Translations under genes and position numbers: made by a program | The notes under the pieces: generated by a model | Database searches by the model: none | What the model saw: the letters and a program-made list of their open reading frames with translations, nothing else | Told to the model about the DNA's origin: nothing | Shown here: positions 10,814 to 21,079 of the stretch, in pieces | Layout: each line of letters starts with the position of its first letter | Position numbering within the stretch: position 1 is the first letter of the stretch | Assembly: GCA_019055375.1 (NCBI GenBank) | Contig: JAHQIW010004644.1 | Location: 1 to 64,000, forward strand | From: Parelaphostrongylus tenuis | Lineage: Eukaryota; Nematoda; Chromadorea; Rhabditida; Metastrongylidae | Length of the DNA stretch: 64,000 bases | Reading direction: 5' to 3'

Positions 10814-11764
10814 ATGGCGACACTTCCGACCGATTCGCTTATGAATTCGGTGTTAACCATCACGGCAGTGTGGGGATGTGGAGTGATGCCGCCAGGACAA
10901 GGTAATAAATAGAAATTTGTTATAGTGGCGCAAGCAGATGTAATTTCAATCGTGAAATCATGAACTTAATCAGAGTGAACATCTCAAACGCTCTATTACC
11001 ACTAGTGAGCGCCATGCTCTGTCTTTTATTGAAAGGATCTTGCACTTTGTATGAGAAGAGAAATTTTGAGAATTCAAAACATCTTGTCTAACAGAAGAAT
11101 TTGTTCTTTTCGTTGTTTACCGCAAAAGCAACGAAATTTCGTTGCAGCGAGATCTAGGAGCTTCACCGTCACCGGCTTCACATTGCCTGTCAACATGGTT
11201 TATAGTACCGATCCCAGCACTCGTGTAGAAGCTTTTGGAATTGCAGCAAGCAAGGACGCAGCTCAGACATTAGTATCACGCCTTTTGATGCAAACAGTTA
11301 GTTCTAACTGCTGGATTCTCGACTTTTATTGCAAACTTTGGAAAATATCATATGAAGGAAACATAAATATTTCGACAGTTCACTAATCAAAACTTTATGC
11401 TAATTTACTAGCTTCTTTGTGCCAGCACATATTGCATGGCTTTGAACAATTTTATACTGACCTATTCTAAGTACACTGTTCCAACAAAGTAAATTTTGTT
11501 TTTTAGGTCTTTAATGTTGTCGAACAGCAAGGTCGCAACGCTGTCCTCCCTGATGAAATAATCTCGAGCATTTTGGGTCAGCTTAGTGTTAACATCAGCT
11601 ATGAACCACTGGAATGCAAAAAAGTAGCTGTTCGCGATGAGTTAGCACAAAAAAGTAAGATCTCGAGTTTAGCACATGTTCTCCAGTGTGCAATTACATT
11701 GAATGATGGTTTTTGGAAGGAGCAAATTTTCTTTAGTTTTAATACGATAATTACCTCAAGTTAG
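10814..11764 (+). CDS. Copy B of the three-exon small protein gene (intact)
   Basis: This is the only copy open in all exons. Exon 1 (10814-10901, 88 nt) starts ATGGCG and encodes a hydrophobic segment ending WGCGVMPPGQ; the donor is CAAG|GTAATA. Exon 2 (11148-11296, 149 nt) follows TTGCAG and encodes SRSFTVTGFTLPVNMVYS, then GIAASKDAAQTLVSRLLMQT. Exon 3 (from 11507, after TTTTTAG) encodes VFNVVEQQGRNAVLPDEIIS, ILGQLSVNISYEPLECKKVAV and runs on to TAG at 11762. Splicing joins phase 1 then phase 0, giving about 164 residues. In C and D the protein ends soon after ECKK, so the extra 37 or so residues in B may instead be an unspliced intron starting at AAAAAA|GTAAGA near 11654. The short hydrophobic N-terminus could be a signal sequence (inference). 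The sequence gives no enzyme motif. Confidence 0.7.
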
Positions 11765-12648
11765 CATCGGAAAAAGATTTAACCCTTCAGGGCGAGAGTT
11801 GGTCGATCGCACAGCACAACTCCCAAAAAACGTGTGATTCTCGTATTACAAATAGGGCTTTTTCTAAATTTAGAAAGTATAACCTAGGTTTTTTGTGAAA
11901 CTCTAATGTTCTATAATTTTCTCTTTATGGTCATAGGCTTTACGTGCATATATGAGTTATCCCTACGACAAAAACTTTGACGTTTGTACATCAGTGGCTT
12001 ACTTACAATTTGAAGAAGCTTTGATGAGGTGGGCGATATCGCCCAAACGTGCGCAAGCCACGGATGCATTATCTCAGAGTAAGCTCTAAACATTCTCATC
12101 TACTATATTGAGAGAGCTCTAAAATTGGCAGAAGTCTGAAATCTTCGGTCAACCAGTTAGTAGTATTTGGTCAATCATTTTGATCTTCCAGTTAGTTTTA
12201 TGGGTGATATGCCACAGAAAGGGCTTTTGTTGGACGATCCTAGAATTCGTTTCTCCCTCCAAGCCTGTAAAACTTACGATATTGGGCAAAAGCTAGATAC
12301 ATGAAGTATACCGATAGTAAGCTCTAATCTTCCTTAAGGAATATACACGCGATGTTCTGATCAAAGTCCTATTAACTCGCAGTAGAACGAGTACGAAAAA
12401 CGCTGCATTACTGAAAAGAAAGATAAGATTCCATATTTGTTTGATTTTTTGCTAAGTAAAGAAAGCAAATCTTTAAAGAAGAAAAATATTGCAAAAAAAT
12501 GGAGTGCACGATAAGCACTGACATGGATATCGACGCTATTCCGGCTATGCACTTGTCATTCTCAGGAGTACTCACGGTTTGAGTAACCTTCCTTTTTACT
12601 AAAAGTCTTTCCTAGAACAAAAAAGCTTTGTAGACATCAAATATTGTC
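11765..12648. other. Spacer between gene B and its MANW mini-gene
   Basis: Around 11990-12105 a segment with TTTGATGAGGTGGGCGATAT followed by CGCCCAAACGTGC resembles 23260-23370 (TTGATGAAGCGGGCGACATC, then GCCTAAACTTGC). Both end in (G)CTCTAA(A/G)CATTCTCA. The pair may be a decayed ribozyme-type repeat. ACGGTTTGAG at 12574-12583 is conserved ahead of the mini-gene copy at 29580. Confidence 0.35.
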
Positions 12649-12762
12649 ATGGCGAATTGGTCGAAAGAGATGTGGCAAAATGTGGTGAACAGAGCGATTC
12701 GAATGCTGGCATCGGGTGATTTTGGATCTCACTTCTTTTCGGTATTTGCAATCGTTAACTGA
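12649..12762 (+). CDS. MANW mini-gene copy B (37 codons)
   Basis: A short open frame starting MANWSKEMWQNVVNRA and ending FFSVFAIVN then TGA. Three copies in the window keep the W-x(4)-W spacing, the NVVN(R/K)A(I/V)RMLASG block and an FFS motif. Most differences between B and C in the first 23 residues are silent or conservative, which argues for coding. The block from W9 to L20 would form an amphipathic helix. An AG at 12632-12633, 16 bases before the ATG, matches the equal position in copy C and could be a splice or spliced-leader acceptor. Function unknown. It could be a short standalone peptide or the first coding exon of something longer; no downstream exon was found. Confidence 0.5.
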   Translation: MANWSKEMWQNVVNRAIRMLASGDFGSHFFSVFAIVN

Positions 12763-14757
12763 AATGCAAGCTTAACTGTAAAGTGTTGAAATAAACTATA
12801 AACTCAATTGTTTTTTTTTCGCTCGACTTCCATAACGGCTTTGCGATATTGGGCCCAAAGTAATAAATTATTAATAAATTATTGGAAGCAATCAATGTTG
12901 AGCTTTAAATGCGATAGATTGAACATGCCCCTCTACTAACCACTCGAGAACTTCGTAAAGAAGAATGCCGGAAAATTTTCTACAATTGATCACGGCTTTA
13001 AACTTATAAAAATCCTTCATGGAGTCAGCACAAATGCGCCCATTTGTCGAGAAAAATTCAGTTATGCATGAAGCTGATCTGAGTGCAAAGTGAGATCATT
13101 TCCAATATACTTTTTTCTTCAATCTCCCAGACGTACTATTAGCAATCATCCTTCTCTCTTTGTTCCGACAATTGTCATGAAGTTGAACTAGCTCTTAAGG
13201 TACACATTTTTTGAGCGGTAAAGAACTATCGCTGTTGTTCTATCACGGCGGCGCCACTTGAGGCCTACGGTAAAAGGGGAATTTTAGCTGTTATCTGACG
13301 ACAATTATCTGATAACTTAAATCAAACGTATTTTAAAGGTATAATTTATTTCTCAAACTGCTTGTTTTTTGACGCCTCATCAGTAAAAATGAGATTTTAT
13401 TCACATTTGAAGTTTTCTTGCTTGAAAAACTTTTTCTTATAAGAAAATTTTGACCATTAGACAGGGCAAATTTTTCTGAGGAAGAAATTTGTTTGCCCTT
13501 CAGAAAAACTGTCAGATCGCTGCAATTTGCACAAGAACAGTGAGTTCTGCACATCTGAAATATCGCTGTTTTTCGCACCCCCTTGAAACAAGGACGTTTT
13601 TCAGTTCTGCCAAGTTGCTTTTCAAATTGATCAATAGTACAGATTTAGAGCTGTATACTTAGGTTTCAAAGAAAACCACTCAGTTCGCTGTAACAGTCTA
13701 AATAAAAGTGTGTTTCACATTTGTCGCGTTTCAACGCGCATTTCGCCAGGGAAAGCATTTCCTTCAGACTTTCATGAACCATTCGATAGTCTGAACTCTG
13801 CTGATTCCAGTGATGTATTCGTTTTCCCGAAATGACATCTTAGTGAGCTGTATTAGGTTAGGGCGCGCAATGCAACGACGGCACCTGGCCACCACGAATT
13901 GCCAGTTATGTGGATGGGATTTCGCAATACTGGCCCTTGACTAACGAGCCATTTCGGCATTCCCCACATTGATTACTCATTACAAGTCATCTGCCTCCAA
14001 CTGTCTTTTGATTCTCATCGATTTCACTCAATTATGAGGGAGTCTTACTTGGCTGAGTTCATGTGGCGTAAAATGATCGTAGGTGAAAATTTGTGATTGC
14101 TGCGACCTTCGTTTATTTTTCGCCAATGTCCCAGTCGTAGTAGCTGTTGTCGATTTAGGTGACGATGTTTTTTAAATCACTCTTGGGCGCAATCAAAGTT
14201 TTCTGGCTTCCTATACAGTAATCTATATTTTATTGTGATCAATCTTTAAAACAAGGTAGATTATTTTCAACAAATTTCTCTTCTGAAAAGCACATGGACA
14301 TGTGGAAAAAAATTCTAGAGCGTCAAAGAGATCTCTTTTTCATCAAAAAATCCGTAAGTGATTTATGCAGCGGATTGGTATTACAGTTGTAACACACACC
14401 CTAGAAGAGCAGAAGTTATCACTGAGATTGAAACCCAATGTTCTTTGTGTCGTCACAAAGCTTAAAGGAGTGCTTTTCAAATGTCAAATATACCATTGTG
14501 ATCGGTTTCCGGAAACATTTTCTTTACCTAGTTATTAAGAATTCATTACAACAAAATTTTTATTCAGTAGTAATTTTTCAAATGTGAAACAAAATCTTAT
14601 TTGACTGGTACGGAGACAAATTAAGCTATTTGAGAAGTTAAACATGCCATTGAAATTTACTTGATTTGAGCAATCCGATAAACAAAAAAACGCTTTGCAA
14701 AAGCAAGAAATGCGTTGAATCTGTGTTCGGTAGAACACTTTCACATCTACTGAGGAG
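12763..14757. other. No recognised gene
   Basis: Short frames only, including 13333-13578 and 14535-14744 on the minus strand, which lack motifs. The segment 13682-13800 (CGCTGTAACAGTC and onward) is loosely related to 55555-55640 and 55850-55950, a weak dispersed repeat. Confidence 0.35.
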
Positions 14758-14969
14758 ATGATATGAGATGTTTTGAGCCGTTAGTCAGGTCTAAGTGCTT
14801 GTCAAGCACCTGTTCGTCCTCCTGGGCTCTTAAGTAGCACAGTCCCTTAGTTCAGCCTATCCCTTGACGGGCTTACTCCTCCATGAAAAAAATCAATACA
14901 TGCAATGAAACGAAACAATCGTCTTGCTAGCACTTAGACCTGATTAACGGCTCAAAACATTTCATATCA
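14758..14969. repeat. Inverted repeat related to the 57-61 kb element
   Basis: Arms 14758-14799 and 14929-14969 are near-perfect reverse complements (GTTTTGAGCCGTTAGTCAGG against CCTGATTAACGGCTCAAAAC). The centre, with TGTTCGTCCTCCTGG and TTCAGCCTATCCC, resembles the ribozyme-bearing block in the giant inverted repeat (TGTTTTCGTCCTATTGG and TTCAGCCGATCCC). Read on the minus strand the hammerhead core is ruined (TTAAGA for CTGATGA, GAAC for GAAA). Just beyond, TTGAGCGCGGTC echoes the PLE terminal repeat. Confidence 0.6.
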
Positions 14970-16153
14970 TTATCAAAATGTTATTGATTTTGAGCGCGGT
15001 CCACTATGAAAATCAATAAGAAAGTACGAATGTTAAATTATTCAGTCTTCCTGTAAAGGTGTGGAAGGCTTACAAAAGACCTCAAAAGCTTGTTATTTTC
15101 TCATAAAAATCTCCAATTATAAAAAAAGTTGCTTTCCGATTTTTTTCTCTTAGCAAGTGAAAGCTCTTTTATATGGATAAATTAGGAAGTGCTAGCTTCT
15201 TGCGCTGAAGCCACACTTCCTGGGATGACCACTAACTTCACAGTATTTGCCATTCCTGAAAACGTTTAGTCTAAATAACCTGTGCGTGGAATCGGTGCGA
15301 TGACATCTTAGAACAACACTGGACGCCTGACAAGATCCATCATTTTACCCTTTCCGTGGGCAATCATTGGATATATATTAGTGCCATGACACCATCGCCA
15401 GAGCGGTTGAATGAAAAGAATTTTAACTGATCATACACAAATTCAGCATCTGTCAACGTGACTAAGTTCAATGCCGATATCGGCTTGGCAGGTCAAGCGA
15501 TTGACTGTTGGCTGCTAACAGATCGGTCCTACTACCTACTACCTACTACCTACTACTTTACGTGGCTAGAGTATCGGCATATGTCACTGTTGCGAAAGAG
15601 AGGGCCGAATCGTCCACTAAGTTGAACATCTCAACAAGTATTTTAGTATGCGTTAGATTGTTTGGGACTCATAAGAGAAGCCAAATATGAGAAACATACA
15701 GCGTTCACCTTGGCTTGATTAATCTTTTGTCTAAAAATGGGCGGCTCCGTGGTTATTGATACAGTGCAGCGTGTTATGTGGCGCTTGTTTGATTTCCTTC
15801 ACCAGTCTCTTGTAATTGACGAATGCCTTAAGAATTGTCTCAGCATGCTATCTCGAAATTTACGAGGGTAATGGCTTCTTCAGTATTCTGCGGCATTCAT
15901 ACAAAAAACTAGACCAGGCGAAGAAACACGTAGTTATTCAAAGGTGACTATGGATTATGAATGCGCAAAAATTATCGAGTGTGAGAAGTGATGGGATCAC
16001 AGCAATAAAATGTAACGACAGCCAATGTGAAAAATAAAGAAAACAAATCTATTGAGTTGTTCTAATTTTTGACTGAATATTTGAGTAGCAGTGCAAGGTG
16101 ACGTCTGCAATTAAAATACCATTCATTCAAGTTTATTTTCCTTCCTACCAGGG
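14970..16153. other. No recognised gene; one short tandem repeat
   Basis: Contains the 7-bp tandem repeat at 15528-15557 and otherwise nothing I can assign. Confidence 0.35.
15528..15557. repeat. Microsatellite, about four copies of a 7-mer
   Basis: CCTACTA repeated about four times in a row. A short simple repeat likely to vary in length between individuals. Confidence 0.8.
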
Positions 16154-16531
16154 GTTTTTTTCATATGTTCAGTCTCCTTTTATGTTTACGCAGTCCGATT
16201 TCTCGATCGCCTCGCTGAGCTCGATAACCACTGCTTCTTCCTTCGTCAGTATCTCTCGACATCTACGTTGAGAAATTGCGATGCCGCTATCGAAAGGAGG
16301 ATTAGCTATTTGATAGGAATTGTCCATGAATATCACTTCCGTTCTTGTACCAATCAGGTGACACGATTTCCACTTTTATCTCTCGACACTTTAGTGAGCA
16401 ATTGTTTTGATTACATTGATTTGCTGAACCCATGGCCTCTGATAGACCTCTATGTCCCGCGGCACAACTTCTATGTGGTGCATGCGGCACAATCCCGCAG
16501 TAATGCTCTTTTTGTAAATGATTCTATCTAG
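16154..16531 (+). CDS. Open frame of unknown function, possible exon
   Basis: A 125-codon open frame follows a pyrimidine-rich TACCAG that could be a splice acceptor and ends at TAG. It opens with an aromatic, hydrophobic run (VFFICSVSFYVYAVRFL), then AELDNHCFFLRQYL and ERRISYLIGIVHEYHF. No ATG lies near the front, so it would be an internal or last exon. I recognise no family. The antisense strand also has shorter open frames, and a frame this long can occur by chance in 64 kb. Confidence 0.22.
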   Translation, partial: VFFICSVSFYVYAVRFLDRLAELDNHCFFLRQYLSTSTLRNCDAAIERRISYLIGIVHEYHFRSCTNQVTRFPLLSLDTLVSNCFDYIDLLNPWPLIDLYVPRHNFYVVHAAQSRSNALFVNDSI

Positions 16532-17524
16532 CCAAAGTCGTCGATGTATGATCGAAATAATATCTACAAGCAACTGAGAGTTGGTTTCCACTGATCCTCG
16601 ACATGTGAAATGAAAATCGTCTGCCCTACCCTATTTAAACACTTACGCGAATGTATCGCTTTCAACGCAATGAAAATTCTAGAAATAGAATATTGTTGTG
16701 TTACAGGTATGTAGACATTCCACATAACACATTGCGTCAGCAATAGGTTCGAAACCGCCGGCATGACCGTGTATGTGAAGCAAACGATAGCATGATATCG
16801 ATAGCATGATATATTTTAGCGGTAGAGACAGAGACTGCATTGGTTTAGGTGAAATGTTCCTAATCTCTTGTAGAACAAACGGCAGCAGATATCTAGGCGA
16901 TAGTGGTTGAGGCACTTTGTGCCTGCATGAAAGAGTACCTACATGGAAAAATGAAAAATGAAAAAGTACTCCTCTAGGTACATAGCAATAGAAAGGCTTG
17001 ACTGTGACGGCTCTAGAGGGGTGGCGGGATTTCTGGGACGAGAGTCGAAAACGTCTGTGCGGAAAGCCTTTGAGGATTTTTTAGTAAATTTTGAGATTCT
17101 GCTAATAAATAGAAGGAGAGAATATTCGGACATCACAAATGATATAGTACCTCATGGTAGATTGACTTTCTAATCTGAATAAGAAGGTTTGTTGTTCATA
17201 GCATACGGCAACACGCCGATATAGTTTCCCATACAGAAAGCTATGCGGTCTGTTCTATAGATTAGTTAGATATTTAAATTGACCTGTGTGTTAGATTTTC
17301 ACCATAATGAGCACTGTCAACCGGATAGTCGCTGATCCAAGACTTTTTTTTTCGAAATAGGCTTCATATGGGTTGGCAAACGTTTCGGGAGTACGGTGTT
17401 CGCCATGGTTTCCACCCTTTACACCTCAAGCAGTAGAAAAACGTAATCCGCTCAGTTGTTCTCCAGGCGCAGTTCTAGGACCCCCTACGATAATGAGGAT
17501 CTAACCATGGTGTTGAACCAGTTT
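16532..17524. other. No recognised gene
   Basis: Small frames on both strands without motifs; a short direct duplication of GATAGCATGATAT lies near 16787-16810. Confidence 0.35.
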
Positions 17525-17572
17525 ATTTGGTTTTTTATCATGGCAAAACTGCACTGATCCCAACCTCGTTCA

Positions 17573-17800
17573 ATGAGGATCATAACCAACATCATGATTC
17601 GACAACTTCCAAAGACTTTCTTCGGAGTGGTACTTATCAGTGCTCTTTTTACACTTTCGCCTCTGTGTCAATATGTCATCCTTCAAAGAACTTCTGCGGC
17701 TTTTCAAAAGTGTGCCACTGTAAGGCCAGGTTTTAACCTTATCCTATTTTCGAGATATGTCTTGGTGGTGTTTAAGAAGCGATCCAATCTTTTTGCTTGA
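17573..17800 (+). other. Small hydrophobic ORF resembling 28.4 kb
   Basis: The frame gives a possible membrane or signal segment, LPKTFFGVVLISALF, followed by a TSAAFQKC block. At 28409-28520 a frame reads HPKAFIGVILLVLLPK with LTAACLK later, and the DNA is alignable by eye (CGGAGTG, TT, CTGC). Neither is clearly a gene. The pair may be relics of a third gene that travelled with the A-E modules, since the 28.4-kb relative lies between gene copy C and its mini-gene. Confidence 0.3.
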
Positions 17801-17990
17801 AGAGCTGAAGAATGTGCGCATGTTCTAGGTTATCGAAAAAATAAACGGTAATCTCAAATTGGCTCAAAATGTTTTGCCATTTTGTGTCAGAGGAGTCGTA
17901 CTATGGACAGGATTCCAAAAAACCTTTTTTTTGAGTGTTTTCTAATGATCACAGCTCAAATTTTGATATGTCAAATAATTATTTTTTTAA

Positions 17991-18118
17991 GCCACGCATG
18001 TCATGTCGCCTAAAGGCGAAAGGTATCTGCCCGACTGACGAGGCAGTCAAGGTCGAAACGCGTGTATAGGGCTCTATAAGTTAGGCCATTTAATAGACCA
18101 CATGACATGCGTGGCACG
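17991..18118. repeat. PLE-type terminal repeat with folded tip
   Basis: The block begins AAGCCACGCATGTCATGT and ends with near-mirror sequence ACATGACATGCGTGGC, enclosing one plus-strand ribozyme. It looks like a palindromic pair that lost one ribozyme by deletion. The tip uses CCACGCATG rather than the CCAACATG of the 1.5 and 40 kb blocks, so it is a separate subfamily. Confidence 0.58.
18029..18072 (+). ncRNA. Hammerhead ribozyme, GC-variant stem III
   Basis: GCCCGA then CTGACGA (18035-18041), a 13-base stem II segment closed by GGC and GTC, GAAA (18055-18058), CGCGTG, T and cleavage A (18066), then TAGGGC. Stem I makes five of six pairs with one A-G mismatch. CGCGTG is one base from the CACGTG palindrome. 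Confidence 0.6.
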
Positions 18119-18589
18119 AAAATGATTATCTGGCAGCTCGATAAACCGTTCCTATTTTCAGTTTTACTCTCAATCCAAAATTTGCAATCCTCCATTTGCT
18201 CTCCTTGGCCTTCCTCTCTACAACCTATAGTTCTCGGAAGCAATCTGAAGTCTCGTTAGGATAATGAGAAGCTTAGCTTTATTCCACTCGTTCCTTACGT
18301 AAAGATCCTTCCGCTTTATGTCATGGCGACTTTAATATTTTTTACAGAACATTTATATTTCTACTTTTGATGGCCAACCTCAAGTTCTGCAGTCACTCAT
18401 AATAGCAGCTTTTTGGAACAAATTGACTTAGTGTGATTTCTTTTCTGATACTTGAAAGTGTTGAAAAGTTTGTGTTGGTAATTTTCATCCTTATTCCAGC
18501 AAAATAATCATAAGTCGAAAAGAACGGAAGCGTTGAAGAAAATTTCGATTTTTTGTTTCAGAACCTTTATATGGTCATCCAGAGTTCAA

Positions 18590-18800
18590 GTAGTTCCATA
18601 GTGCATTGATACAAATGGAAAAAACGCATAGGTTTCTGCTAAAATTGTAGCTTCTGGATTGTTAATCCTTTTGTTTAAAGTAAATATCTTGATAAAAGAG
18701 GTAAACCGCAGTTTCAAGTGAGTTAGGTAAACTGCACACACTGCTTTATCTTCGGCAGCACTGTCACTTATGTACTGCAGTGCCTCGTGGACATGTGTCA
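18590..18800. repeat. Segment shared with 29215-29430
   Basis: Matching blocks in the same order are GTGCATT(G/A)A, CAAATGGAA, and GCAGCACTGTCACTTATGTACTGCA against ACAGCACTGTTACTGCCTTATGTACTGCA. The 29.2-kb relative lies immediately upstream of mini-gene copy C, so this may be a stray piece of the duplicated module or a dispersed repeat. Confidence 0.45.
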
Positions 18801-18811
18801 TGTGGAAATGC

Positions 18812-18985
18812 GCCCACGCATTTCATGTGGTCTGTTAAAGCTGGGCTAACTTCTAGAGCCTGATACACGTGTTTCGACCTTGCGATTTCGTCAGTCAGGC
18901 AGTTGATCTTTCTTGTCTTTTGCTATTTTCTGTAAGTGCTCCAATCCCCACACTAATAGACCACATGATATGCGTGGCTTGAAAA
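18812..18985. repeat. PLE-type terminal repeat with folded tip
   Basis: Begins near CCCACGCATTTCATGTGGTCTG and ends AGACCACATGATATGCGTGGC, with the ribozyme on the minus strand between them. Same subfamily as 17991-18118, opposite orientation. The PLE3 endonuclease fragment begins just to the right. Confidence 0.58.
18858..18900 (-). ncRNA. Hammerhead ribozyme with perfect stem I
   Basis: On the minus strand GCCTGA, CTGACGA (18888-18894), a stem II segment (18876-18887) pairing ATC with GGT, GAAA, CACGTG (18866-18871), T, cleavage A (18864), then TCAGGC. Stem I is a perfect six pairs. The core is complete. Confidence 0.7.
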
Positions 18986-18989
18986 TGAT

Positions 18990-19600
18990 TTTTTGGCATA
19001 TTGAAATTAAAAATTTGCTTCTTTATGCTTTTGTTCTTTGTGTGTGTCCAGTGTGGTTTTTTGGGTCAGAGTTACGTTTCCCAGATAGGTGCTCTTTTAC
19101 GCGGATGCAGAGTGGTCTATCCGTTTCGCCATTATATTCATCCCCGCATGCCTCGCAAGAGATCAGGTAAATTCTACCAGATCTCATGCAATCGCTGTCT
19201 CTGCCGATTGGGCAAACTTTGCAGTCTTTCGTTTAGCAGAGGAGGTCACACAGTCGGTTGCGGACTAATTGGTGCTTTAGTGTATTCTGTGGTATCTCGA
19301 CTACTGCTACCGAATTATCCAAGGCTCTTCTCAAGCAGCGTTTAAATGTTGCACTTACTTCGTTAGCGATAAAGGGCAAGATGAATGGAACTTTATCCTC
19401 GCCAAGCCTTGCGCTTGGGGTTGCCGAATTTCCTGTAATCCTAAGTGAGGAGCCCCTACCGTGTTGTAGCTATTAGAGATGGCTATTTTCGCGCTAAGCT
19501 CAAGGACTCTATCTTATTTTCTTTCCCTGTGCACACACTAACAGCTGCTCGAAACGTGTTTTTTATGAGTGCTCATTTTGTGTGCGATGGATGGGAAGAT
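18990..19600 (-). pseudogene. PLE3 left part: GIY-YIG and linker
   Basis: DNA closely follows PLE1 3880-4390 in the same orientation. The sense frames (minus) carry the linker block around 19350-19500 and the endonuclease region around 19050-19250, with a CGG-rich stretch matching GRP(L)..RKRAPxW-type sequence. Several frameshifts prevent a single reading. It ends about 200 bp before a divergent RT fragment. Confidence 0.6.
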
Positions 19601-19797
19601 AGGTAATGAAATTCGGCACTCCCAGCCGGAACAAATCCAAAACCACTTTACTACCATTTAATGATAAACGAGAAGAGTTGGTGGTAATTCCCCATCAGCT
19701 GAATGTTGAAATAACGAAAAAAATATCTATATACTACACTTCATCGTTCATCATTTCATGAGGAATTCCAAAAACAATATCGATAGTTGAATAGTGA

Positions 19798-20560
19798 ATG
19801 AGTAACGATAGCAAGTTCGGCAGGTTTAATACCTTCCGCTGCTTCTCAGCTAAGAGTCGAGCCACCATCACACCCTGCCTTGTATTTAATAGAACTCATA
19901 ATTTGGTATTCACTGATGATCTTACGTCTACTGATCCATCAAAATTTAATGTTAGATCCATCATTAGCTGTGTGGACGGAGCGGCGGAAAAGTGCCTAAG
20001 CCGCTCATTCTTTAGATGGTCTGGGAATTATTTTGCGCAGATCAGAGGGTGGCAATGGGATAACGACTAGCTTCGACCCTTGCTATCGGTTTTAAGTTTA
20101 AAGTGGAGGCCTCAATAATCAATCTTCGTCTATTACTCTACTGTAGGTATATAGATTTATGATTTGTCGTCTGCTCAACGCAAGAGAAGATGGACAAATG
20201 TTTTGAGTGGCTAAATAGTCTGTCACAATACAAGAAGTTCATCCTCGTGAGCAACCTAAGTCAAACTGGCTGTCATTTCTAAACGTTCAGGTCAACCTAT
20301 CCAAGAACTCCTACAATACAATATGGTACCCGCAAGCCTAGCAGCAAATGCATTGCGGTCCAATACCTATCTTCTCCTTCGTAGCACCAAAATGCGCAGT
20401 TATGAAAAACATGATTCGAACAGCTGTTAGTGTGTGCACAGGAAATGAACATAACATAGAGTCCCTAAGCTTGGGAAGAAAAATAGCCGTCTCTAATAGC
20501 TACAAGACGGTAGGGACTTCTCAGGTCAAGATTAGGGGGAACTCGGCAACCCCAAACTGA
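19798..20560 (+). pseudogene. PLE3 right part: RT and linker, opposite strand
   Basis: The plus strand reads TDDLTSTDPSKFNVRSIISC from the RT front, then SFFRWSGNYFAQIRGWQW near the GLAMGQ region, and later a linker with SLGRKIAVSNSYKTVG. The YIDD region (about 20150) has frame breaks and reads GI*IYD. With the left part it forms a head-to-head arrangement of two PLE fragments that overlap in content at the linker, so they come from at least two copies. Confidence 0.62.
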
Positions 20561-21048
20561 ATGCCTGCCGAGCGACTGTTTTATAAGAAGCAAATCTATT
20601 TATAAATTTAGGAATTCCCTAATGTATAGGAAGATTGCGAGAAACGGTAGTGAAATGAATTTTATTGCGATAGGATAGATTAGTATGTTGCTCGATTTGG
20701 TGCTTCTTTAAACCACATAACTTCGAATTTCGGAGAGATTTCGTGCACTGACGATTCACAGGCCGCTAACTCTGCGGCGAGATTATACGTGGTTTAGCAA
20801 TTGAGCTAAAACTAAAATATTATGAAGCTGCTACAACACAGAAATGCTTGTTCTTCTTTTTTTTAGAGTTCATAAAAAATTATGAGGGGCTGAAATTTCC
20901 ACAGTGCTTTGGATATTTCATAAGCGAAGCAGACAAAGCAGAATTTATAACGTTCCGCTTTAGAGAATTCTCGCTAACGTTATGAAAATGAAATCAATTC
21001 ACACTCTCCGGCTACCGGAATAGAGCCCGAAAAACTTTGTAATTTATT

Positions 21049-21079
<31 letters not shown>

